Assembly (NCBI GenBank): GCA_028583405.1
Contig: CM053243.1
Location: forward strand, 23,958,867-24,022,866
Source of the DNA: Pogonophryne albipinna
Lineage: Eukaryota > Chordata > Actinopteri > Perciformes > Artedidraconidae
Length of the DNA stretch: 64,000 nt
Reading direction: 5' to 3'
Under the pieces are notes generated by a model, which worked only from the letters and a program-made list of their open reading frames with translations, searched no databases and was not told where the DNA came from. This document shows positions 13,347 to 38,300 of the stretch, one piece after another. A program made the translations under genes and the position numbers. The first letter of the stretch is position 1. Each line of letters starts with the position of its first letter.

Positions 13347-13584
13347 TTAAAACTCCCTGCATTTCTTCAGAGGAATTTCCTCAGGATGACAGTGGATCAA
13401 TAAGATCTAAGGACAGATTCCCAGCTAAGAATGAAACCTAGGGAGTAATTCCCTGTAAAGAATATAACTTGGGGTGAAATCCCCTATAAAGACCCCTGTG
13501 TTAAAACTCCCTGCATGTCTTCAGAGGAATTTCCTCATGATGAAAGTGGGCAAATAAGATCTAGGGAGAGATTCCCAGTTAAGA
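13347..13584. repeat. Imperfect tandem duplication, two 84-base units
   Basis: Units at 13347-13430 and 13501-13584 both start TTAAAACTCCCTGCAT. Both continue through TCTTCAGAGGAATTTCCTCA, then AATAAGATCTA and GATTCCCAG, to end TAAGA. The offset is 154 bases. The bases between carry related TTCCCTG and AGACCCCT phrases. The surrounding 12.9-13.8 kb looks repeat-derived, but I cannot name a family. Confidence 0.65.
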
Positions 13585-13688
13585 CCCCTAAGACCTTTTT
13601 TCCTCTCTCAGCTACTGGTTTTTATACCAACAGAAGCCAAAGCGAGTACACACCAACATACCCATATATGTGGGGAGGTGTCATTGCT

Positions 13689-13728
13689 TCTGGGTGTGAG
13701 ACTGGACTGGTCCAGACTCACACCCAGA
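13689..13728. repeat. Near-perfect 40-base hairpin
   Basis: The arm TCTGGGTGTGAGACTGGA, loop CTGG and arm TCCAGACTCACACCCAGA pair at 17 of 18 positions. It lies just downstream of the tandem duplication at 13347-13584, in the spacer upstream of slc17a6. It could be part of a transposon or a short structured RNA; nothing else identifies it. Confidence 0.6.
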
Positions 13729-13729
13729 C

Positions 13730-15380
13730 CTGCCTTGGAAACTAAACTTAAAGTAATTTCCCATTGAGTCAGGGGCACCTATAGTGATAACATATAACAG
13801 ACCTTCACCCAGACACTCTTTCATGTCAGTTTAACAAACAGTGTACATTTAGTATATAAGTATAGAGCTTTATGAAATATAATGCATTTTACATTGTGGA
13901 TTATACTAAATTATATTTGATTATTAACTTTTGTTTTAATTATATAACCCATTATGGAAACTTCCACAACCCCTAGCCACTTCGATTAAGTCAAACACAA
14001 ATCTCCACTTAGTTTTACTTACAACTTACTGTTGTTTTGAGGTAATCGGTTTGCCTGCTTATTTTAGGTAAGGTAAACTAATAAGAATTGATTGGGTGCT
14101 TAAAAGAAGACTGTCTCCATCTTCACTGTAAAATCAAATCTCAGTGTTTAATAATATTTGTCAAATTGCATGCGTGCTTTCAAAGCAGTTGTAGTGTGCA
14201 AGTAAAAAATCTTCGGTTTACCTAAACGTGTTGAGATTTAAGCGGTGAGCCCAGATGAATGAAACACCCCTCCAAAGCCGCAGATGCATTATTCTGCAAA
14301 GCAGCATAGGAGATGCAAAATAAGGCAAAACATGCTTTTTGGTGAGGGTGACTTAAAGAAAAAAAAGAACCAGAATTTATATGAAAAACATGATTTAGCA
14401 AAATACCTGTATGAGTATAAAGGCAAAGATTCAGTGTGGCATGTGACCACCAGATGGTGCCCCACACCAACAAATGAAAGAGAGACCCTGATCGCCTCTC
14501 TTTTCTTTTTTACACTAAAAGCACATGTAAGCTATATTGTATATCAAAATATGTCATAATCGTGTTGAGTATTACTATTACTTTAATGTATTTTATTAAT
14601 ATTGTCATTACCATTATTGTGGCATTTGTAGTATTTTGCTATTCGGCTAAAATAGTGAATGCAGAAGGATATCATAGACATATCCTTAAAATGTCATAAA
14701 ATATAAATATGTATAAGAAATGGTTCCGAAATGTAATGCATGCTTCTGTGGAAGGATGTGGTTGTCTGGGGGATAACAATTATTATGAATTATTGATAGA
14801 TTCCTACGTTGAGAAGGGGAGCTTGTTGGGGGGTGGGAGGTATTCACTCCTACTCATTTGGTTTCCATAGCACCGCAATAGTGAGAGCTGCAGCTTTCAT
14901 ATATTGGGTTAACTGTACTTGTTTTAAATACGTTTTATTAATAAAATCGAAATAACTAAAGGCCTTTCATATACCTCAAATCAACTAAGATGCAACATAA
15001 AGCAAACATAAAAATGAACTATAAAACATGTCTTCTCTCTTTCCTATATTGTTTTATTAAATGACTAATACAGTAAGTTATATGTATGCATTAGCATGTA
15101 ATATTGTCTCTTTGGCCTGCATGTGCTGAGCAGCTGGCCAGATGTTGCACGCGGAGCTGCTGTCGCTGAGCACGACGTCAGATGAACCTGCGCGCACCAC
15201 AGGAGCCACGATACTGCCTCACTCCCTCTTTGATTTATTGAAGCTACTCCAAACACCCACTTCTGCTTTCTTTGAGCCTTTTTAATTTGTCTACGCATTC
15301 TCTCTCTCCTTTTAAAAAAAAATTCCGGACAAATCCATAACTGATCTACGACGCCGACTATTAATTTCTCTCATTTTTTC
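13730..15380. other. Spacer and presumed slc17a6 promoter region
   Basis: No gene was seen. The sequence is AT-rich until about 15.1 kb and then becomes more GC-rich over the 500 bases before the slc17a6 start. That stretch includes a CRE-like CGACGTCA at 15173-15180. No convincing TATA box or start site can be fixed by eye. Confidence 0.4.
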
Positions 15381-15386
15381 CTCGTG

Positions 15387-15627
15387 ATGGCACTTGGCGC
15401 GGCTACTGTACGCCAGGCAGGAGAGGAGCTGGTGGTGGAGGAAGGCGCTCGGCTTGTTTAATTCCTCCTGTTTTTTTCGCATTTACGGTTTCATTGTTAA
15501 AAAAATAAACTCGTATTTTTGGATCGTCGCCTCCCTGGACTCACACTCATCACAACTTCGTTTGTTGTTTTCCTCGTAGCCGCTGCAGCCGGCCATCCTG
15601 CGCCTTAACATGAAGATTAAGCAGTAA
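15387..15627 (+). promoter_or_regulatory. Two upstream open frames in the presumed slc17a6 5' leader
   Basis: An ATG in a good context (G at -3, G at +4) opens at 15387 and ends with TAA at 15459-15461, giving 24 codons. A second five-codon frame runs 15610-15627. Both precede the main start at 15670 and terminate before it. They would act as uORFs only if the transcript starts upstream of 15387, which is not known. Confidence 0.4.
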
Positions 15628-15669
15628 AATAATATTTAAAAGAAAAAGGCCTAGACAAAGAAACTGGAT

Positions 15670-28983
<13,314 letters not shown>

Positions 28984-30860
28984 ACCAAACATAGATCCAC
29001 TGACACATGAGTAGACTTATGAGTAGAGTGTGCATCAGTTTAGTCATCAAAAATATCAACAACGGAAAAAAACTACAATCCATTGTTGTATTGTTTGCAC
29101 AAATTTAAAAAAATCAAAATAGGTATCAATTTAATGTAAAACTAACTGAAATGTGTAAAAAATTCAAAAGATATTCGATTAATAGAGATGTAACACATAT
29201 CAAATTGGCAGTCTGTAAACGTATTATTATGCATATTGATAAAAGATATATCTATTTGGAGTGCAATTGTGTGTACGTGTGAACAATCTTATCCCATCCG
29301 CCGAGGCTGTCCTCAGTGAAGCCTGTAGGGAAACATAGAAGCTGCTCATCAGAACCAAACCCTTATCTATCAAATTACAATACAACGTCCTACAAGCCAG
29401 CCATTACAGTGTATATATGTGTCACTGCACAGCGTCGTGAACAGAAACTAGACACTGTACTGTATCTCTCCTGAATGCACTCAGAGTAGTGTGTCCTTTT
29501 TATGCACAATATGATGATTTTTGTTTTCTTATCACCGGCTTCTGTGTATGTAAATGTCCTTAACATATAAGTGAACTAGTGTTGAGATTTGAGTGGCACA
29601 TCATGATGACCGTATGGTTACACTTGCATATAAGGTAAATGAAAAAAGTGTCTGTCCAATGTGTGCTCCATGTGATCCATTTTGTACCTCCGCAGTTTAG
29701 TGTTTGATTTTAGCAACTTCAACCCGACACATCTCAGCAGTGTAGTGCAGGAGTAAAGCTATCCTCATAACTATACTCACCTTAACGTCAGAAAAGTCCA
29801 GTCGTACCAATGCTGAAAGGAATGTTCTAAATACAAAATATATGAGAGAGAAAACTAGAAGACAGAACATATTTATAAGAGTTTTTAGATTACATTTAGA
29901 CTAAGAGACTCATACACAGCCTTAGTGAAGGGTTTGTGCAATGTAATGATTTTGGGAAAGTAAAGAAAATCTAAAATCAGAATGAGAGTCTTACGAAGTC
30001 TTAGTCTTGTGAATAAGAAACATATATTATATAAATGTGAAAGATATGATAAAATGGATAAGAGAGATTTTAATGTTTAAGTATTTCTCTACCTAAAAGT
30101 TAAAAGATCAAAACTGTTTTAACTCGACCAGAAATGTAATGTCCATATGAAATGTTTCACGGTCTTTAAAACTAAAGGGAAACTAGTTTAAAATATCAAA
30201 TGACATACAAGTTGAGGTGAACAATCCTAAACAAAGTATTTGAATGTTTACATAAATCTATACTTTGCTTAACGTTTACCAAAACAGGAGATTTATTTTA
30301 TAGCTAAATACAGCAGGAGTCACCAATGAGTGCAATTTGGACAAACTGCCATTCTTCAATTTCCATTACAGCATGGGTGTGAGACGAGACATGTTATGAT
30401 GTATATGTAATGATGTTTCTTCATGGTAGTGTGGTAATGAAAAGTGTTTGAGGCTCCTGAAAAGGAAGAACAAGCTGACACCGAATCTGTTTCTCAGTCT
30501 GCACTCACCAGGTCTGAAGGGGGCCAATTTATTTTTGATTTTACACTTGTCTGTGGGGACCATAAGTCAGCACTTCACAATATAGATGTGTGTGGATGTG
30601 TATTTATGCATGGAACAACGTGACATTTGTAGTTTGTCTTTTCTTTCTTTCAAACGTATTTTTGTCTTTGTCTCAGAAACTGTTACTGATGCTTCAATTT
30701 CTTTGCACAATCAACCAAAGGGGAATAGCAGAGCTGGGTTTTAGCTGGACGTATTTTTTAAGGGAGTACCATCGAGGTTCCAGCGTGTGGACCATAAGTG
30801 TGCACGTGGCACAACAACATTACTCAGTGTACAAAGCAATAAATCCATAGTAACAGTTCT
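28984..30860 (+). other. slc17a6 3' UTR (inferred) with polyadenylation signal
   Basis: AT-rich non-coding sequence follows the stop. AATAAA at 30838-30843 is a plausible end, giving about 1.9 kb of 3' UTR. No other gene was seen here. Confidence 0.45.
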
Positions 30861-31143
30861 GGTCAAAACATCATGAACAGTCATTATGTAATCGTTTTTT
30901 ATGCATTTGTTTAAGTCGTGTTTTTTGTGATAACATGTAGAAAATAACACTTGTAAAGAAAAAAACGTAATGTAAAAAATATAGTAATAGAGTCCAACAC
31001 AAACGTCTTTGACAAGGAATTTCAAAGAGTTTGTGACAAGGCTGCTCACCAGATGAGAATGATAAAAAGAGCTCTGTCTAAGAGGCAGACGCTCTTCTTC
31101 ATGTTTTTGTTATTGTTTTGGCGTGGTCCATTGTGTCCTGTAG

Positions 31144-31146
<3 letters not shown>

Positions 31147-31181
<35 letters not shown>
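31147..31181. repeat. (CT)n microsatellite
   Basis: About 35 bases of CT repeat ending in a C run, downstream of slc17a6. Confidence 0.95.
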
Positions 31182-31182
<1 letters not shown>

Positions 31183-31829
31183 CCTTCCTCACTTTTAAGT
31201 TTGATGAATGTTCTCCAATTAGTGTCTGGACCCCCCTACTTAACCACACATACCTCCACCCTGAGTTCATTGTCAGAATATTCATCGACATTGAGGATGA
31301 AACCTAAACAGGTGATTCCACATTTTCAACAATGAAGATTGTGCAACCTGAAGTAGTTAAACGTTTCCTGTTTTGTGCCTCTGAAGTTACAGTGTGATTC
31401 TATGGCTTCTGTTGCTGTGTAAATGGAGAGGTTTGTTGGTGTCCAAATGAAAAACTCTATATCCTTTTTTGATAAAAAAGCAAACAAATCTGTGTGTCCT
31501 GAGTATTTGTGTTGATACCAAAGACAAGTAAAGTAAAATGATTTGTTCAATGGTCACTCTCTTTCAGCTCTGTGTTTGGTCTCTTTCCTAATTCCTAAAG
31601 GGAAAAACAGTATGTCTTGTATGGTGCTTAATGCTACAGTATGATCACTGTCATTGGACAAAAAAGCTACATTTATTTCTATTCTGTTTTGTGTCTTTAA
31701 GCTTGACAAGAAAACATAATGCTTCATTTACCAGTACAAACCCACCATAAAGAAAATTAGTTTGAACTGAGCAGTTTGAAAGTTACAGTATCATTCATGT
31801 CTTCCCAAAATGTTACATTGGTGTACAAA

Positions 31830-31990
31830 TTGTAAAAATGTGTCAATAATGGCCAAAAGGGTTTTGTTAGGTCACAGTGACCTTTGAACTTTGTCGAGCA
31901 AATTCAAATCAGTTCATCCCTTAGTCAACTCGGAAATTAGTGTCAAACTTGAAAACATTTCTGCAGCCCTTCCTGAGAAATCACATTTAC
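31830..31990 (+). repeat. Dispersed fish repeat carrying an ERE-like palindrome
   Basis: The block AGGTCACAGTGACCTTTGAA, then CAAATCAGTTCATCCCTTAG and a TTCCTGAGAAATCAC phrase, resembles a highly abundant interspersed repeat of spiny-rayed fish (from memory). It includes AGGTCACAGTGACCT at 31869-31883, a perfect inverted repeat with a three-base spacer as in oestrogen response elements. The borders are approximate. Confidence 0.5.
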
Positions 31991-32892
31991 AAGAAACACC
32001 ATATTTATATTATGAAACAGTTCTCATCGCTCAATAATCTATACATAATTATAGACACATAAGCCTTAGTTCTACTGATGTTGAAGTAATGGACTTTACA
32101 TGAGATCAGTGGGTACAGAGGGGTTGGAAGTAGAGTAAGTGCTCCTCCAAGGCCACAGGAAGTGCTCAGTTAATGGCTGCCCTCCTTCCACAGTGGTGAA
32201 ATCAATAGGGCCAGTCCCTTGTGTTTGGCTGGACCTATCGACTACTCTAACCTCTTAATGGAGATGAGAGGGAGGAGGAGCACTTATTGAGCTATTTGAA
32301 GGTGTTATTTCGATTTAGGAGCCGATCCCTACCTCCACCAACAAAGCTTCAGTCCTCACAGATGATCATCGGACGAGATACAACAGTACACCTGAGCCTG
32401 ATCACAGATAAACTGTCTCTGTTTCTGTCGTCGAGATTCACCACTGGATTAGTTATGCTTTTTACAGACAAGAGTGATTTGTAAAACCAGACAAATGCAT
32501 TAAAAAAAATATATGTATAACTATAACAATAAAAATAGACTTTAACAATCATATGGAATAACATTAGATTTATCAGTTTTAATCCAAGTCTTTGTATTCT
32601 ACAGTAATTTTTGTAAACAAACATCAAACTGTTAGCAACACTAGAAATGAACGTACACACATTTTTTTTTTAATGTCAAATCTAGTCTTTACAAGGAAAA
32701 TGCAAAAGCAAAATTAGGCTTTTGTCACGGTATTGGTATATCTTCATAAACATTAAATAAATGGTGATATAAATTCAAATCCAAGTCTAACTCTGCTTTA
32801 GTGTGAACTTTGAAGTCTATGTAATGACATGTATCTATCTACGCAACTGCTCCTCTCTTTTTTTGTATTTTATATGTATTTTGACCGGGATG

Positions 32893-33054
32893 TCTAGGGA
32901 GGCGTGTGGCGCAGTGGATCAGGGGAGGTTCAAACCCCACTGCAGTCAGCATGTCGTTGTGTCCCTGGGCAAGACACTTCGCCCCAAATTGCTCCTGTGG
33001 GGATCGCCCACAGTATTGAGTATGTAAGTCGCTTTGGATTAAACAAGTAATGTC
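32893..33054 (+). repeat. tRNA-derived SINE with internal deletion
   Basis: An RNA polymerase III A box TGGCGCAGTGG (32907-32917) and B box GGTTCAAACCCC (32927-32938) are present but only 9 bases apart, so the tRNA-like head has lost most of its interior. The body has GTGTCCCTGGGCAAGACACT, a central domain of V-SINE type (from memory). The tail GTAAGTCGCTTTGGAT matches the tail of the LINE at 47557-47572. Confidence 0.75.
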
Positions 33055-35142
33055 TATTTTTAGAGTCATTTTGTATGGGATCCTGCACTTGGTAGAGCTG
33101 TATTGGTGAAGTCAAATTCAGACCACAACACCACTGACGTCAAACAACTCCAAGGTGACACAGAGATCAGTGCTTGATAGATGCCCGACTTCTGGCTCAG
33201 GTTATATGAAAAACATGCTGTGTGTGTGTGTGTTTTAGTGTGCGTGTGTTATTGTGACTCTTGTCCCGGCTCAGCTCATTGCTTTTGTTAATTTGACAGG
33301 CTCAATAAACGTGTCACCAGCCACCCCTAAATGTTATTTTCTCACAGTCAACCAGCCAGAACCGTCATCCTGTCCCGGAGCAAGTGAGGGAGGTGACCCA
33401 TAACCCTTTGTGACAATCAATCCCCCTAATACAAAAAACCTGCCACTGCCTCTCCCCACAGAAAAGTTGAAAAATAAATCAAGGTAGCATCAGTCTCAGT
33501 GTCTGCGTATTGATGCAGTCTCTTTGCAGAAACACGTCATCCGGCGGCTCTGTAAATGTTCTCCTGGGTTTGAACGTTTTCACATGCATCATGGATATAA
33601 ATATAGCATGTGGGCGTGGGCATCTGACAGCATGGAAGCTAAATGAAGAGAATGTGTGCGCATATGTTCAGCATCTTAAATGGCTGTTCAATTTGGGAAG
33701 GGGGCAGGTGCTCCTCCAGTCTCAAGGGAGCAGAGGGGGTGTGTGCGAGAGGAGTGGAAGAGGATGCCAAAATCTCCCTTTAATGACTCGGGGGCTGTGC
33801 TCATGTTGTGCCCTGGCCCCTGGGAGCCTATTCTGCTCATAAATAAGATCCTGATTTGCACAATGTGCCTCCAGCACCTTTGAGTGTGTCACGGTGTGAT
33901 GAGAAAGTATATGTCTTCAGGAAGGATATCGACCTATCAAGCAGGACACATGAGCATTACTTTAGTTTTGACTGAATTAATGATACGAATTATTACCCTC
34001 AGAGTATCAAAGCATTTACTGCTGCATTACTCTGTCCTTTTCCAAACCTCATGAATTATTTAACATTTCTGAGGAATGCATTAGCATTTTTAAGAATTGC
34101 CTCATTAAAAATAACTGAGAAATATCTTTGTATTGTGGTAACTTCATGCAGCCTTTCTTGCTTTCTGCGGTCACACACACTCACACGTGAGCTGTCCATG
34201 GTGCTCAGAGAAGGATCTCTGCGTAACACGACAATGGGCGTGTTCACAAAGCTGTACATAGATATGCAGAATACAGCGTGGCATCATGGTATTCAAGACC
34301 TTAAATGATCCTGTTCTATACATCACACTTCTACAAGAATGCTGGGTAACAGCCCCCCCAACAAGAGGCTCTGTATCAGCGGTGGTTGGCTTGAGAAACA
34401 GCAGCAGGCCCCTCCTCCTTCACGAGTCAGGAAGCATGATTGGTTGCACATGCCAGCCTTTAGCACTATCATCACAGCTGGTATATATTTAGCTAGTCCT
34501 CACCAACACCGCCCCCCACCTCCTCCTCCTATCCTCATACGCAGCCTCCTACCACCTTGACAGGAAGTGCGTCATAAGCTTGTCAAGGGGGAGTCTCTGG
34601 GGCGAGGCACTCTTATATTACGAAGTCAGACACTCTCCTTCCTCAGGCCTTCTTCAAGATCTCACACATGCCCCCGACACACATGCAGAGAAAGACACTG
34701 GCATCGGTGTGATGTGAGATTATGAGCTTGGAGGTCTGCAGAAATAATGATAGTCTTACTCACTTTTTGGACTTCGTTCAATGCAGGACCAGTTTCAAAA
34801 TGAAGCAATTCCAAGAGGAAATAGACAGAAAAAGAATCAAAGAAGGTTTTCCTTCATGAGGATGAATTACAAGTACACCAACAGGACATGTATTTTATAT
34901 AGAATACATTTCATAGAATTTAGACAATTTTCTTTGGTAACATTTAACTTATTTTAGGATTTGTTTTGGTTTGTACATAAACAAAAATGACTTGTTGCTC
35001 TTTAATATCTCCTGCAGCCAAACATTCTCGCTGTAGTGCTTTGATAGTTGCATAGTCTGATGGAGGCAGAAACACAAGAGCCCAGTATGCAGCAGGTTGA
35101 TGCTGAATAGAGGAAAACACATTAGGAACATTGGGAAGAGAA

Positions 35143-35155
35143 GGGGGGGGGGGGG
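35143..35155 (+). repeat. Poly-G tract
   Basis: Thirteen consecutive G lie 40 bases upstream of a GT microsatellite. Confidence 0.9.
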
Positions 35156-35194
35156 CTTTTCCTCTCGACTGATGTAGATAAAGCACCTGGATTG

Positions 35195-35196
<2 letters not shown>

Positions 35197-35263
<67 letters not shown>

Positions 35264-35303
35264 TGTGTGTGTGTGTGTGCGTGTGTGTGCGTGCGTGTGT
35301 GTC
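35197..35303. repeat. (GT)n microsatellite
   Basis: About 107 bases of GT with GC interruptions towards the right end. A shorter GT run follows at about 35389-35415. Confidence 0.95.
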
Positions 35304-38300
35304 TGTGCATGGACAGGCATGCATGTGTGCCAATAGTTTCTTATTCAGGCTCGCCTCTTAATGCCCTATCGCCAGATGGGAGCTAGCAGTGTGTGTGTGT
35401 GTGTGTGTGTGTGTTTGCATGTGTGTGTCTGGTCAGTAGGGGGGGTATTTCCCAAAACCCAGCATCAGGCCTCCTTTGTCCTCTTGCCTGTCACCGATGG
35501 CTTCACAGTGGGGTGACACACACTCCAAATCTCATTAAAAGTGAAAGATGGGGGAGGGCTTTCATGTCTAATGGGACTGGATGAAATATATAATAGCAAC
35601 AAGCCCAACTTGAATGTGTTATATGAGTATCTCAAATACTACATTCCCTTTTGTCATCTTGTTCCTTTTTTGATATTACATCATTTATATCTTGTTTATA
35701 TATTATACAAACATACACAGACTCCATACAACACATGTAAAGCTTGCACACTCACAGCCACGCATTTCCATTGAAGCTTTATTGATTTTCGTGGACTATA
35801 GTTGTTAATCCGATTTCATTAGTTACAGTGATGAGACACATCTGATAGAGAGGTCTCAAAGCGGAGCGACAACATTATCACCGTCTGGTCTTTTGTTCCG
35901 CGTTTAGAGAGAGAGAGAGATCAGCACACACGCCTCACTGCCGAGGTGACCATGATGAATCAATTTCATACCAATTTTCACTTGTGTTAGATAAAGACAA
36001 CCCTGACAAAAACATGTGTTAAACAATCTTATCTTAAAAACAGGCCTTTTATTATCTCATGTTAAACCATTTGCTGTAATTGCAGTATGAATGGGTCCAC
36101 AACAAGCCACTTTTACACCCTGCAATTTACCCATTAGAGGAATTGCAGGCAATTACTCCCCATTCACATTTGCTACAACACACTTAAGCTTCTCAATTTG
36201 AAGGACAAATCAGCTTGGTATTGCTGATTCAAATGTTTTTTGGTGACTTTCTGTAGCCATTTTTAACAAACACATTCAATATTAGCATTTAGCTTATGGA
36301 TTTAGTTTTGTGTCACCGCAGTGATGAAATATTGATGCACGGCGCCTTTAAGAGCTGAGCCTGCGAGAGGCGACACCTTGAGACGAGTGTGCGTGGGAGA
36401 AAAGGACAGACAATAAACAAATAGGATCAAACACACAGGAGACTCTGCCTCTGACATTTGCTTTGGAAAGATGATGGAACATGTGCAGCTTTATAGTGGA
36501 CATGAAAACAGAGAGCTAAAGCTACAACTTCCATTAGATTTATATCATAACTTGTACAATTACACTTGCACAATTTTAACGTTGTTTTGTATTGTTTTTA
36601 TTTTCTTTCTTTAAACTGTTATTAAATATAAATGTCAAGATGATTAATTCATGTGAATTACACAAAGTTGTAGAATACTATAAAAGGATCAACTAGGTCC
36701 ATACATTACATTGTTTTCTGTGCATCATTGGCATTACATTTCTTGTGGAAATGTAATATTCTTACCTCTGTTAAGCTGCCAAATAAATGCCATATGATCC
36801 ACCTTTAAATGTCATATATCATTGACCATAGGGGAAATGTGCAGTTTTATTTGAGCCAGATGTTGAAAATATAGTATTTTTATAGACACCCACAAAATGT
36901 TCCTCATGTGAGCTTTAGATTGACACAATAACACTTGTAAGATTAGATAACACATCTGACAGACTCAAGTAAGCTAAGTGAAGGCTGCAGAAAGGAGTCA
37001 GATGAACAGAACAAGATAATGCTACGATCTTTCTTTCATCATATCAGCCTCCTTTGTTATCTGCTCTTCTCCCTTTGCTCTCTCTCCCTCCCTCTTCCTC
37101 CCTGTCACTGCTGCATGGTGACTCAGACACTGCAGAGATGCTACATCTGAATGGTATATGGGATGAGTCACACACCATCGGACTCTGTCCATCTCTGAAA
37201 AGTTTTTCTTTACACCTACAAGTTCTCAAACGCTACACAGACACACATTGGCAGGATACAACCTCTGAAAGACTCTGCATTCTTCTATCCACTCTAACTC
37301 CAGCAGAAGCAGAGACAGTGAGCTGCCATGATGGACGTATCAAACACTTTTTTTCAAATTCTCCTCTGCACCTTCCCTCCTGACTAAACAAACAAAGCTG
37401 ATTTTAATGATGTTCCCTTCGAAAAGGCCCAGACCACTGCTACACAACAAACCTGTACACACACAGTAAATCTGTCAATCAGCTGTTCCATGGAGGGGCA
37501 AGGTTTTTCTTCATTCCCTGGCTCTCTCTCTGTCCATCTGTCAGTATGTCTCCCTTCTGCTCAAAGGGAGAGTTTTCAAACACTCACACACCCTACTCTC
37601 TGCTCCAACAAACACACAAACATAAAAACATGCATAGTCTTTGTTTCGGGGGCTTTAACCATTCAGTCAAGCTCAACAACTCTCTCCAAGAAGTGGTGGG
37701 AAGTAACCAGGTACATAGACTTGAGCACTGTTTGATTTTCAGGTACTTTCTCTAACATACTTGTTACCTTAACTGCATGACAGTTTATAAAGCAGGTAAA
37801 GCATTCTACCTTTCAATCAACTACATCATCAAAGTGCACCACCGTAAACAATAGAATAATGATAGAACAGACATTGAACTGGTTGCCATTGTCATGATTA
37901 TATCTCAAGAAAATGGTGATTTTTGTTAAGGGTTATGGTGGAAGCAGCTGTCAGTAACAACATCAAATGTGTCACACTCAATAGTTTGGCCTTCCGTCCA
38001 GACTAAGCCGACATTTTCCTTTAGTCGGTCTCTTGTTGATGTTCTCCTAAACCTGTTATCACATTCATAATTATCTAAATCTGTGTATCCTGGTGTGTTC
38101 CCTGAGCCAACGGTCAAAAGTCATCTGAAATCTGACCAACATCGTGCTACTGCAAACCTCGCCCCAGTAAGTCCGTGATTTGCGGCTAGTAAGCTAACAA
38201 AACCTAATTGATTTGCAATGGCAACGGTACGCTTAACAATGGCTGATGCTCTGATCTACCTGCTGTTCTGGTTTGAATGGAAAATAAATGTTAAACTGTT

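Noticed and set aside
15160..15185. A full cAMP response element in the slc17a6 promoter.
   Set aside because: The match is CGACGTCA, one base off the palindrome, and the transcription start is unknown; mentioned only as CRE-like.
32901..32940. A tRNA gene, from good A and B boxes.
   Set aside because: The boxes are 9 bases apart and no cloverleaf can form; the flanking body and tail are those of a SINE.
35143..35155. Poly-G (and the 54120-54132 poly-C) as G-quadruplex regulators.
   Set aside because: Single homopolymer runs in non-coding spacer or intron, with no link to a promoter or UTR; likely simple-sequence drift.
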